DNA from: Paenarthrobacter sp. A20
GTDB lineage: Bacteria > Actinomycetota > Actinomycetes > Actinomycetales > Micrococcaceae
DNA: 64,000 nucleotides
Reading direction: 5' to 3'
NCBI RefSeq assembly: GCF_024168825.1
Contig: NZ_JALJWH010000001.1
Coordinates: 558,001 to 622,000 of the forward strand
The translations under genes were made by a program, and so were the position numbers. The notes beneath the pieces were generated by a model that saw only the letters and a list, made by a program, of their open reading frames with translations, made no database searches and had not been told where the DNA came from. How positions within the stretch are numbered: position 1 is the first letter of the stretch; every line of letters starts with the position of its first letter. Shown piece by piece: positions 41,884-49,406 of this stretch.

Positions 41884-42567
41884 TTACTGTTTGGCTTGCG
41901 CCAAGTACGCGTCCAGGGTGGCGGCGCGGTGCTGGCGGGCTGCTTTTTCAATGGTGTCGGCGTCGGCCGCACTCTCAATGAGCTGCAGCAGCGCCTCGTG
42001 TTCACGCACCGATTCCTGCGCGCGGCCGGGGACAAATCTGAAGGTTGAGGAGCGAAGCGAGGCCAGCCTGTTCCAGCCCCTGTGGACGAGGTCAAGAATG
42101 TGAGGGTTGGGGCAGTGCTCAAACAGGACACTGTGGAAGTCCTGGTTCAAGGCCGTGAAGCGGACGGGGTCGAAGTGCTCCAGGCATTCGCGCATCTCCT
42201 CGTTCACCGCACGCGCCCGGGCAATGGAAACCGGATCAATCAGCGGAGCGGACAACGCTGTGGCCGCGCCCTCCACGATGCTCAACGTCTGCATCGTGTA
42301 CAGGTACTCCGTGGGGTCGATGCCGGACACCGTGGCGCCCACGTTCCGTTCGAACTTCACCAGCCCTTCGGCCTCCAGCCGACGGATCGCTTCCCGCACG
42401 GGAACCACGCTGAAGCCCAAATCCTCGGCGATCTTGGCGAGCACCAGCCGGTAACCCGGCGTGTATGTCCCTTCAATAATTCGAGCCTTCACGGCGGCAT
42501 ACGCCTGCTGTGACTTGCTTTGGGAGGCACTTTCGACGGCGCTGCTTCCGACGGCGGTTTCAGTCAC
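41884..42567 (-). CDS. GntR family regulator (FCD type) of the hpa operon
   Basis: A 227-residue regulator. The winged helix-turn-helix is at about residues 20-85 (QQAYAAVKARIIEGTYTPGY, LGFSVVPVREAIRRLEAEGL, then VGATVSGI). The C-terminal all-helical FCD ligand domain carries the metal-type histidines (e.g. NQDFHSVLFEHC). It is encoded inside the operon, its start overlapping the end of the fusion gene by 8 bases, which suggests feedback control by a pathway intermediate. The palindrome at 44111-44122 is its likely site. Confidence 0.93.
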   Translation of the reverse strand: MTETAVGSSAVESASQSKSQQAYAAVKARIIEGTYTPGYRLVLAKIAEDLGFSVVPVREAIRRLEAEGLVKFERNVGATVSGIDPTEYLYTMQTLSIVEGAATALSAPLIDPVSIARARAVNEEMRECLEHFDPVRFTALNQDFHSVLFEHCPNPHILDLVHRGWNRLASLRSSTFRFVPGRAQESVREHEALLQLIESAADADTIEKAARQHRAATLDAYLAQAKQ

Positions 42568-44074
42568 TGTGGGCTCCTTCCCCGGTTTGCCGGCGAGCGG
42601 ACCATTCCGCGTACCGTGCCTGCCATTCCGCGTTCATGGGGTAGAGCCCATCCACGCTGTTGCCTTCCTGGACCATCTGGAAGATGAACGTCTCTTCCTT
42701 TTCCTGGGCGATGCAGTCATCCACCAGTTCCTCGGCGATGGCCGGCGGGATCACCAGGATGCCGTCGGAGTCGGCCACGATGATGTCGCCGGGCTGCACG
42801 GTCGCTCCGCCGCAGGCGATGGTGATGTCCGTGTCCCACGGAATGTGCCTGCGTCCCAGCACTGCCGGGTGCGGGTTTGCGAAGTAGGTGGGCATCTCCA
42901 GCTCGGCCACCGCCGAGTAGTCGCGGACGCCGCCGTCGGTGATGATCGCAGCAGCTCCCCGAACCTGGGCACGCAGTGCCAGGATGTCCCCCACAGTGCC
43001 AGTGCCCTTCTCGCCGCGGGCTTCCATGACCAGGATTTCGCCGTCGTTCACGGAATCGATCGCGCGCTTCTGGGCATTGAATCCGCCGCCATGGGTCTTG
43101 AAGAGATCCTCGCGGTTGGGAACATAACGCAGGGTCCTGGCCAGGCCCACCACCTTGCGGTCCGGGCGGGTGGCCTGCAGGCCGTCGATGCTCACGTTGT
43201 TCAGCCCGCGCTTGCGGAGCTGGGAAGAAAGGGTTGCCGTGGCGACGCTTTCCAGCTTCGCCTTCAGTTCCGGAGTCAGTACGGAAGCATTTTCGGGAAC
43301 AGGCAGTCCTGCCGCTTCCCTCGATCCGTACGCCTCTTCCCGCTGGGTGTCATCGGTCTGGGGCCGGGCACCAAAGTCCGCGAACGGCGTCGTACCTTCC
43401 GTGACTTTGGTGGCGAGGCGTCCGCTGCTGAAATCACCGCCGGTGACCTCAATTTCGACGACGTCACCCGGCTTGGCGACCGACGCACCGGCGGGGGTGC
43501 CGGTGAGGATGATGTCGCCCTCTTCGAGCGTCAGCAGCTGCGAGAGGTCGGCGACGAGCTGCGCGAACGGGAAGAGCAGGTCCTCGGTGGTGTCGTCCTG
43601 GACGAGGTCCCCGTTATGCCAGGTGCGGATACGCAGCCCGGTGGGATCGACGGCGTCGGCCGGGATGAGCGCTGGGCCTACGGGAGTGAAGCCATCGCCG
43701 CCTTTGGACCTGACGTTGGAGCCCTTGTCTGCGTAGCGGAGGTCGTAGACGCCGAGGTCGTTGGACGCAGTGACCCATTCGACGTGGCTCCATGCATCGT
43801 CAAGGCCAACGCGGCGGGCGGACTTGCCGATGACCAAGGCGATTTCGCCTTCGTAGCCCAGCAGTTCACAACCCGCGGGACGCTCAACGGCGCCGGGAGA
43901 ATCAGCAGAGCCGAGCGCCAGAGACGAGGACGGCTTCAGGAAGTACGACGGCTGCTCAGGACTACGCCCGCGCTGTGCCGCACGGCTGGGGTAGTTGATG
44001 TGGACCGCAATAACCTTGCGCGTCCGGGCCAGCATGTCCTGGCTCAGTTCCTGGGTCCGGAACTCCAGTGTCAC
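42560..44074 (-). CDS. FAH-RraA fusion: probable 5-oxopent-3-ene-1,2,5-tricarboxylate decarboxylase / isomerase (HpaG role)
   Basis: A 504-residue two-domain protein. Residues about 1-250 form a fumarylacetoacetate-hydrolase fold (LLGYEGEIALVIGKSARRV with two metal Glu; SNDLGVYDLRYADKGSNVRS; ILTGTPAGASVAKPGD). Residues about 270-500 are RraA/HMG-aldolase-like (ATLSSQLRKRGLNNVSIDGL; AIITDGGVRDYSAVAELEMP with the R-D pair; PGDIIVADSDGILVIPPA). The enterobacterial HpaG has two FAH domains instead. Position as first gene of the hpa operon implies the HpaG role; RraA-fold enzymes decarboxylate 2-oxo acids, so that half could be the decarboxylase (inference). Start is GTG behind GAGGAGG. Confidence 0.85.
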   Translation of the reverse strand: MTLEFRTQELSQDMLARTRKVIAVHINYPSRAAQRGRSPEQPSYFLKPSSSLALGSADSPGAVERPAGCELLGYEGEIALVIGKSARRVGLDDAWSHVEWVTASNDLGVYDLRYADKGSNVRSKGGDGFTPVGPALIPADAVDPTGLRIRTWHNGDLVQDDTTEDLLFPFAQLVADLSQLLTLEEGDIILTGTPAGASVAKPGDVVEIEVTGGDFSSGRLATKVTEGTTPFADFGARPQTDDTQREEAYGSREAAGLPVPENASVLTPELKAKLESVATATLSSQLRKRGLNNVSIDGLQATRPDRKVVGLARTLRYVPNREDLFKTHGGGFNAQKRAIDSVNDGEILVMEARGEKGTGTVGDILALRAQVRGAAAIITDGGVRDYSAVAELEMPTYFANPHPAVLGRRHIPWDTDITIACGGATVQPGDIIVADSDGILVIPPAIAEELVDDCIAQEKEETFIFQMVQEGNSVDGLYPMNAEWQARYAEWSARRQTGEGAHSD

Positions 44075-44110
44075 AGCGCCTCCTCTTCGTCGAGTTGAAT
44101 CAAGTACGAA

Positions 44111-44122
44111 ATCGTATACGAT
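44111..44122. promoter_or_regulatory. GntR-type operator upstream of the hpa operon
   Basis: Perfect 12-bp palindrome ATCGTATACGAT, 37 bases upstream of the GTG start of the fusion gene. The core GTATAC is typical of FadR-branch GntR sites. It also overlaps a TATACGAT that could be the -10 box, so a bound repressor would block transcription. Confidence 0.65.
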
Positions 44123-44174
44123 AACTATGACCCGCGATCAGCGTCCCGTCAACCCCCTCCCGGAACCCACCTGA

Positions 44175-44222
44175 GTCGCAACAGAGGGCGTTTTGAGCGC
44201 TCATAACACCCTCTGCTGCGAC
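44175..44222. repeat. 48-bp near-perfect palindrome, REP-like
   Basis: The first half begins GTCGCAACAGAGGGCGTTTT and the second ends ACCCTCTGCTGCGAC; the centre is TGAGCGCTCA. Only three of 24 pairs are mismatched. It sits in the gap between the divergent hpa operon and the YdeI-like gene. The shape is that of an intergenic REP/BIME-like element. Whether copies exist elsewhere in the genome cannot be seen here. Confidence 0.7.
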
Positions 44223-44262
44223 CTACTTGGGGGATGCTGGTAGTGGGAAAGGGAGGTCCACG

Positions 44263-44829
44263 GTGGAGAAGAACGAGCCCGAGCTGCTGAGGTTTGCCAG
44301 CGGAGCAGACTGGGAGGGCTGGCTGGCTGCACACCACGACACTGAAGCCGAAGCCTGGCTGATAATCGGCAAGAAGAACTCAGGCGCCGGACTCATCAGC
44401 ATCGAAGACGCCCTGGACGGCGCACTCTGCTTCGGTTGGATCGACGGCCAACGCCGCGGAAACGACGAGAAAACCTTCCTGCAGCGATACTCGCGTCGCC
44501 GGGCCCGCAGCTCGTGGTCCCAAGTCAACGTGGGCAAAGTGGAAGCCCTGATCCAGGCTGGACGCATGCAGCCGGCGGGCTTCGCCGAGATAGACGCCGC
44601 CAAGGCTGACGGGCGCTGGGAAGCAGCGTACGTTTCGCAAGCCAACGCCGAGGTTCCCGAGGACCTGGAGGCCGCGCTCGCAGGAAACCGCGCCGCCAAG
44701 CAAGGTTTCGAACGGCTGGGTAAGACCGGGCGCTACCTCATCATCCTGCAGGTACTCAAGGCCCGCACCCCGGAGTCCCGCGGCAAGATCCTGGCGAAGG
44801 TTGTGCAAAAGCTGGCCGACGGAGACTAA
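44263..44829 (+). CDS. YdeI/OmpD-associated family protein
   Basis: A 188-residue protein. WLIIGKKNSGAGLISIEDAL then CFGWIDGQRRGNDEKTFLQRYSRRR is characteristic of the YdeI family (A-L-x-x-G-W-I-D-G/S-x-x-x-x-D). GRMQPAGFAEIDAAKADGRW and KTGRYLIILQVLKARTPESR complete the pattern. Such proteins have been linked to stress and peptide-resistance but the mechanism is unknown. Start is GTG at 44263 behind GGGAGG. Confidence 0.88.
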   Translation: MEKNEPELLRFASGADWEGWLAAHHDTEAEAWLIIGKKNSGAGLISIEDALDGALCFGWIDGQRRGNDEKTFLQRYSRRRARSSWSQVNVGKVEALIQAGRMQPAGFAEIDAAKADGRWEAAYVSQANAEVPEDLEAALAGNRAAKQGFERLGKTGRYLIILQVLKARTPESRGKILAKVVQKLADGD

Positions 44830-44871
44830 CGGCCCCTACAAACTGTCGGTGGGCTCCCGTAGGGTACCCGC

Positions 44872-45576
44872 ATGGACATCATCCTTGTACCCGGTTTCTG
44901 GTTGGACGCCTCGTCATGGGAGGAGGTGACTCCCCCGCTGGTGGCCGCAGGACACACGGTTCATCCGCTGACGCTCCCTGGGCTGGAATCCGTCGATGCC
45001 TCCCGCGCCGGCATCGGCCTGCGCACACACATAGATGCCGTCGCGGCGAAAGTTGACTCCCTGGACGGCAAAGTCATCCTTGTAGGCCACTCAGGTGGCG
45101 GCGCCATCATCCATGGCGTGGCAGATGCCCGCCCAGACCGGGTGGCCCGTGCCATCTATGTGGACAGTGGCCCTCTCGGTGAGGGCGGGGTCATCAATGA
45201 TGAATTGCCCGACGACGGCGACGACCTCCCGCTGCCGCCGTGGGAAGCGTTCGAGGACGAGGACCTGGTGGACCTCACCGATGACCTGAAGGAAGCTTTC
45301 CGCGCACGCGCCATCCCCGAACCCAAGGGCGTTGCTTTTGACCAGCAGCAGTTGAGCGACGTCCGGCGCTACGACGTTCCTGCCACCATCATCGCCTGCC
45401 AGTTCCCGTCGTCATTGCTGAAGGAGTGGATGGACGCCGGCCATCCCTTTACCGCCGAGCTCGCAAGGATCCACGACGTGGACTACATCGACCTGCCTAC
45501 AGGACACTGGCCCCAGTTCACTAAGCCCAAGGAACTAGGAGAGGCAATTTTGACGGCCGCGAACCGCAGCATCTAG
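44872..45576 (+). CDS. Alpha/beta hydrolase
   Basis: A 234-residue serine hydrolase. It opens MDIILVPGFWLDASSW, with the nucleophile elbow ILVGHSGGGAIIHGVA and the catalytic His in TGHWPQFTKPKELG near the C-terminus. The group includes small esterases and salicylate-esterase-like proteins. No partner. It converges with the YtxH-like gene. Confidence 0.9.
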   Translation: MDIILVPGFWLDASSWEEVTPPLVAAGHTVHPLTLPGLESVDASRAGIGLRTHIDAVAAKVDSLDGKVILVGHSGGGAIIHGVADARPDRVARAIYVDSGPLGEGGVINDELPDDGDDLPLPPWEAFEDEDLVDLTDDLKEAFRARAIPEPKGVAFDQQQLSDVRRYDVPATIIACQFPSSLLKEWMDAGHPFTAELARIHDVDYIDLPTGHWPQFTKPKELGEAILTAANRSI

Positions 45577-45583
45577 CTGGGAA

Positions 45584-46015
45584 CTAGGGACGGGGCGGAG
45601 TATTCGTGGCTGGTCCTTCCGGCGCTGCGCCGCCCTCGTCCGTCCAGTCACTTCCGGTGGTGTCATCCAGGGCGGGATCCGACACTACGTCTGACTTGAT
45701 GGTAGGGACGGTGGTTGCTGCCGGTTCATGCGTGGACGAACCCGTCCGTTGGCCCGCCTTCGGCGAGGTGATTCCAGGGAACATCGCCTCGGCCCTTTCC
45801 ATCAGCTTCTTGCCGGCCTCATAGAGGTTGTCCAAGACATCCGGCACCGACTCCTGTACAGCTTCGGCGGCCTGGTGTACGTTCTCTTGGACGTCAGGGT
45901 TCTTCCAGAGCTTTTCCGTGCCTCCACGTACCCGCCGAAACACCTCCGGCCAGGACTTCGATCCCCATACGTAGCCGACGGCCACTCCAACGGCGAACAA
46001 TGCTTTCCCTTTCAC
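45584..46015 (-). CDS. YtxH-like protein
   Basis: A 143-residue protein with one N-terminal membrane helix (GKALFAVGVAVGYVWGSKSW), then an amphipathic helix rich in charged residues (WKNPDVQENVHQAAEAVQES) and a Thr/Pro/acidic tail. The G-x-x-x-G-Y-x-x-G-x-K-A/S-W pattern is that of YtxH/general-stress proteins in Micrococcales. Start is GTG with AAAGGAG 8 bases upstream. Near other stress genes. Confidence 0.8.
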   Translation of the reverse strand: MKGKALFAVGVAVGYVWGSKSWPEVFRRVRGGTEKLWKNPDVQENVHQAAEAVQESVPDVLDNLYEAGKKLMERAEAMFPGITSPKAGQRTGSSTHEPAATTVPTIKSDVVSDPALDDTTGSDWTDEGGAAPEGPATNTPPRP

Positions 46016-46200
46016 AGGAATCACTCCTTTCGAGGCGTTATTCCTCGACACTATCCCCGTAGCCTGCGCGCTGTCACCTGCGCATTGATCGCAGGCCGAT
46101 CAACAAAGATTTGCTGGAATGGGACAAACGACTAAAATAATGCGCCAAGCGGCGGATAATCGCCGGCGGCCCCCGAACCACGACCCGAGGAGTGAAAACC

Positions 46201-46293
46201 ATGGGACTGGGTGACTGGATGATGAATACTGCTGAGGAATCAGTTGGCAGGCCAAGAAGGCCGCCAAGGAAGTCGGAGACTCCCCGTGGATGA
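46201..46293 (+). pseudogene. Frameshifted remnant of a small stress/antitoxin-like protein gene
   Basis: A strong site (GAGGAGTG) precedes ATG at 46201, giving only 30 residues, MGLGDWMMNTAEESVGRPRR and a nonsense-looking end. A shift of frame at about 46250 reads on as AKKAAKEVGDSPWMTSSP, so that MGLGDWMNxAEESVG plus KAKKAAKEVGD restores a typical M-G-L-G-D small helical protein (Rv0909-like). A one- or two-base indel best explains this. Sequencing error is possible. Confidence 0.5.
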
Positions 46294-46603
46294 CCAGCAG
46301 CCCCGTAATCCGGCCAGCTCGGGGCTCCATCCACGGGCAAGTAGATAATCAGGTTACTTGCTACTGGTTCCCGGAGCGGCTAGCGTTGCAGTTGTAGTAC
46401 TGAGCCCGACCCCCCATCGGCAGGAGTGCTTTACTGGCTGCATTTAACAAATTCATCGGGTTGCATTGGCTTTTCCGTTCCCGTACATCGCGCGGCCTCC
46501 AAGGGCCGCATTTCGGCGCCCTAAATGCGGAAAAGGCGCCCGATGAAGTGACCGCTTCAACACGTTCATGGAATTTCCATCGACAAAGAAAGTAGGAGCA
46601 AAA
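46294..46603. promoter_or_regulatory. Leader of the GlsB gene with hairpin
   Basis: These 310 bases hold no accepted gene. CCGCATTT (46506-46513) and AAATGCGG (46523-46530) form a perfect 8-bp hairpin followed by AAAAGGCG, and GGCGCC occurs twice within 25 bases (46516-46521, 46535-46540). The stretch 46540-46600 is A/T-richer and is the likely promoter and leader of the GlsB-type gene. Confidence 0.45.
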
Positions 46604-46873
46604 ATGGGTTTCTTTGGTTTTCTTCTGCTCGGTCTTTTGGCCGGTGCCATCGCAAAGCTTATTCTTCCCGGCCGCCAAGGAGGCGGCTGGTTCATAACCC
46701 TCTTGCTGGGCGTGGTCGGCGCCTTGTTGGGCGGCTGGATCGGCGGCCTGATCTTCGGCGAAGGACTGACGGAGTTCTTCGCCATCCGAACCTGGCTCCT
46801 GGCTATCGGCGGCTCACTCATCGTGCTGCTGGTCTACGGGCTGGTCACCAGCCGCAGGACGCACCATGGCTGA
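46604..46873 (+). CDS. GlsB/YeaQ/YmgE family stress-response membrane protein
   Basis: An 89-residue protein with three membrane helices. GFLLLGLLAGAIAKLILPGRQGGGWFIT is the hallmark run of the family, followed by LGVVGALLGGWIGGLIFG and a last helix. GlsB-type proteins associate with Asp23/Gls24 systems in Gram-positive bacteria. TAGGAG precedes the ATG. Confidence 0.93.
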   Translation: MGFFGFLLLGLLAGAIAKLILPGRQGGGWFITLLLGVVGALLGGWIGGLIFGEGLTEFFAIRTWLLAIGGSLIVLLVYGLVTSRRTHHG

Positions 46874-47126
46874 TCACCCGAACCGCGACGCCAACGGCGA
46901 CGAACTCGAAGGCCAGTACTCCGAGGGCGATTACGGCGACACCGGAGTGTCCCCTGAAACCCTGAAGGACGACGCCGGCGGCGACTACACAGAGGGCGAT
47001 TACGCCGAGAAGACTGTGCCCTCGGCCGACGCCGAACTCGACGAACACAATACGGAAGAGACCCCTGCGGACCGGCCCTTCTCATCCGAACCTGATGACG
47101 AAGCGTCTGGCTCCAGCCGGCCGTAG
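46866..47126 (+). CDS. Small acidic protein with internal repeat
   Basis: An 86-residue very acidic, probably unfolded protein with no hydrophobic segment. It has two related units, GQYSEGDYGDTG and GDYTEGDYAEKT, 30 residues apart. Its ATG overlaps the GlsB stop by 8 bases, so the two are cotranslated and may work together. Function unknown. The ending DEASGSSRP is disordered. Confidence 0.75.
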   Translation: MADHPNRDANGDELEGQYSEGDYGDTGVSPETLKDDAGGDYTEGDYAEKTVPSADAELDEHNTEETPADRPFSSEPDDEASGSSRP

Positions 47127-47158
47127 TACCTGAACGCCGGCTCCTCCACGAGATCCAG

Positions 47159-47193
47159 GAACCCGGAGTGCTGCAACTGCAGCCTCCGGGTTC
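47159..47193 (+). terminator. Terminator after the GlsB operon
   Basis: GAACCCGGAG (47159-47168) and CTCCGGGTTC (47184-47193) are a perfect 10-bp stem; the loop itself contains GCTGCA-AC-TGCAGC. A TTGCGTTGT tail follows. Confidence 0.8.
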
Positions 47194-47287
47194 TTGCGTT
47201 GTCCGGAGCCTGATAATTTCGGGCAAGGATTGTTGGGCCATCACCGCTGTGGCCCGCGTAGCGTCGGTGCAAGGAACGGAGGCGACT

Positions 47288-48151
47288 GTGCACGAATGGA
47301 ACAGGGCCGTGGAGCTGATCGAGCATGACCTGACCGCGACCGTGGAGGTGAGCACCCTGGCCCGGACCGCTTTGACGTCCGAATATCACTTCCGGCGGAT
47401 GTTCTCCTCCCTGGCTGGCCTCCCCATCTCGGAGTACATCCGCAGGAGGCGGCTAACGGCGGCCACTGCGGAAATCCTTGAGGGCGGAACAGTCCTGGAC
47501 GTTGCGGTCCGCTACGGATACGGCTCAGCTGAAGCGTTCACCCGCGCCTTCAAGGCCATGCACGGGCTGACGCCGTCTGAGGCCAGACAGCCTGGCGCCG
47601 TCCTCCATTCCCAGCCTCAGCTGAGGTTCCATCTCCGAGTCGAAGGGAATACCGACATGAAGCACCGCATTGAGGACAGGCCTGCTTTCCGCCTTATTGG
47701 AATGAAAGCCCGCGTCCCCCTGGTCCACGAAGGACCCAACCAGGCCATCATCGATTTTCAAAGGGGCCTGGACCCCAGTGTCACCCAGCGCATGCTCGGG
47801 TTCGCAGACATGGATCCTGCCGGCCCACTGTCTGTCACCGACGCCATCGATGAGCAGCGCACCGAGGGAAGCGAACTGGACTACTGGCACGCCGTGGCAT
47901 CCAGCCAGGCCGCACCGGCAGGTTTGGACGCCCTTGAAGTGCCGGCAGGTCTGTGGGTCGTTTTCGAAACCGAGGGGAAGTTCCCGGAGGTCCTGCAAAA
48001 CATGTGGGCGGACGCAGCAACGGAATGGTTCCCGGCCAACCCGTACAGGTGGGCGCCTGGACCTGAAATGCTCAGCGTCCAGGTGGAGGCAGGCGGCACG
48101 CACGGACGTGGGCAGTTGTGGATCCCCATCGAGAAGGAAGAAGCAAGGTGA
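47288..48151 (+). CDS. AraC family regulator with GyrI-like effector domain
   Basis: A 287-residue regulator. The double helix-turn-helix AraC domain lies at about residues 1-105 (TVEVSTLARTALTSEYHFRR; VLDVAVRYGYGSAEAFTRAF, then GLTPSEAR). Residues about 122-287 form a GyrI/SOUL-like ligand domain (DRPAFRLIGMKARVPL; VPAGLWVVFETEGKFPE). This layout (Rob/MarA plus GyrI) is known from multidrug sensors. Start is GTG behind GGAGG. Target unknown. Confidence 0.92.
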   Translation: MHEWNRAVELIEHDLTATVEVSTLARTALTSEYHFRRMFSSLAGLPISEYIRRRRLTAATAEILEGGTVLDVAVRYGYGSAEAFTRAFKAMHGLTPSEARQPGAVLHSQPQLRFHLRVEGNTDMKHRIEDRPAFRLIGMKARVPLVHEGPNQAIIDFQRGLDPSVTQRMLGFADMDPAGPLSVTDAIDEQRTEGSELDYWHAVASSQAAPAGLDALEVPAGLWVVFETEGKFPEVLQNMWADAATEWFPANPYRWAPGPEMLSVQVEAGGTHGRGQLWIPIEKEEAR

Positions 48152-48169
48152 TGCCGGTCCACGTAGAAG

Positions 48170-48973
48170 CTAAGTCCTGAGCGTCCGTGCTTTGACCATG
48201 AGGAACAGGCCGTAGGCGATGAGCCCCAGCGCAACAGCTGCCAACAAGTACACCCCATACGGCTGTTCCCGCAGGGCTTTCAAGCTGCCATCGAGTCCGG
48301 TTGACTGCTCAGGCTCGGCACGGACCGTAGCGATAACCACCAGCAGGCCCACCAGGAAAAGGGCGATCCCCTTGGCTATGTAGCCCACCACGCCAACACC
48401 GAGCTGGAATTTGCGCACGGATTGGTGGGAGGACAGCGAGAGGTCCTTGGTGAATTTCTGCCGAAAGCCCCGCACTGCGAACACAATGCCCGTGATCGCG
48501 ATGCCGGCACCGATGGCGATCAGCAGGAACATCCCGAACGGGGCCTTCATGAGCGTGACGGTGTAGTCGCTGGTGGACTCCCTGCTGTTCTGGCCCTTGC
48601 CAGCGACGAACGAGACGATGGTGGCGGCAAGGCCGGCGAAGACGATCGCCTGCCCTACGGCGGAGAGTCTCTTGGTGAGCTTGTTGCCCACACCGCCCCG
48701 GAAGCCGAGGATCGCGTTACCAAGTTGCCATAATGCCAGCGCCGCGCATGCTGCGATGCAGGCCCAGAGCAGGAACGGACCGGCCGGTTGGCGGGCCAGC
48801 TCCGTCACCGCTCCGCTGACATCGGCCTCACCGCCGCGGCCCACTGCCAGCTGCAGGGCGATGACACCGATCAGCAGGTGCAGCAGTCCACTCACCACGT
48901 AGCCGGCCCGGGCAACAGCGGCAAAGGTACGCGAATTCGCGGCTTCCTCGGCCACACCAGCGGCCTTCCTCAT
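48170..48973 (-). CDS. DUF1206 membrane protein
   Basis: A 267-residue protein of three DUF1206 repeats, each a pair of helices: ARAGYVVSGLLHLLIGVIAL; VGQAIVFAGLAATIVSFVAG; VVGYIAKGIALFLVGLLVVI. Six membrane segments in all. Function unknown. The ATG at 48973 (MRKAAGVAEEAANSRT) fits the family start with AAGGAAG upstream; an ATG at 49018 has no site. It follows a strong terminator. Confidence 0.88.
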   Translation of the reverse strand: MRKAAGVAEEAANSRTFAAVARAGYVVSGLLHLLIGVIALQLAVGRGGEADVSGAVTELARQPAGPFLLWACIAACAALALWQLGNAILGFRGGVGNKLTKRLSAVGQAIVFAGLAATIVSFVAGKGQNSRESTSDYTVTLMKAPFGMFLLIAIGAGIAITGIVFAVRGFRQKFTKDLSLSSHQSVRKFQLGVGVVGYIAKGIALFLVGLLVVIATVRAEPEQSTGLDGSLKALREQPYGVYLLAAVALGLIAYGLFLMVKARTLRT

Positions 48974-49034
48974 CTCTTCCTTGATGACAAGCCTCCTTAT
49001 TTTCGAGCTGGACTCCATCGTCGCTTAAACGACG

Positions 49035-49074
49035 CCGGGCGGGCACCTTTCCGAAGGAAAAGGTGCCCGCCCGG
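49035..49074 (-). terminator. Terminator between the 64-residue gene and DUF1206
   Basis: CCGGGCGGGCACCTT (49035-49049) pairs perfectly over 15 bp with AAGGTGCCCGCCCGG (49060-49074); the loop TCCGAAGGAA adds further pairs. It is 17 bases downstream of the small gene's stop on the minus strand. Confidence 0.85.
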
Positions 49075-49091
49075 TACAAAGTTGTTGGGCC

Positions 49092-49286
49092 CTAGAACCC
49101 GACGACCGATTGCGGCCAGATGCTCCGAAGCCCCACGCCAAGGGGGTTGAACTGCTCACGAACGGCCACCACGGCACGGTTCTGGCCCAGGACCTCCCCA
49201 GCATGGCGGACTGCCTCGGCAGTTCCCGACAGGGAATCGCGGGCAATGCCGGCGTTTGCGGACTTGGTGGAGATCTGGTCAGTCAT
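49092..49286 (-). CDS. Small hypothetical protein
   Basis: A 64-residue protein with a helical first part (IARDSLSGTAEAVRHAGEVL) and a Phe/Trp-containing tail (LRSIWPQSVVGF). AAGGA lies 8 bases upstream of the ATG and a strong terminator follows, which supports a real gene. I do not recognise it. Confidence 0.55.
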   Translation of the reverse strand: MTDQISTKSANAGIARDSLSGTAEAVRHAGEVLGQNRAVVAVREQFNPLGVGLRSIWPQSVVGF

Positions 49287-49406
49287 TTCGGTGGTCCTTC
49301 CTGGAAGCTCCCATCAGCAGATTGGCTGATGTTTCAACCATCGGATGGACTGCTCAAGAAGGACGCCGGGTCATCTCAAGATTCGGTCAAGATTCGCTCC
49401 CGCGCC

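Noticed and set aside
47159..47287. Earlier start of the AraC-type regulator, adding 40 residues
   Set aside because: The extension overlaps the terminator of the GlsB operon, while GTG at 47288 has GGAGG at good distance and gives the normal AraC start.
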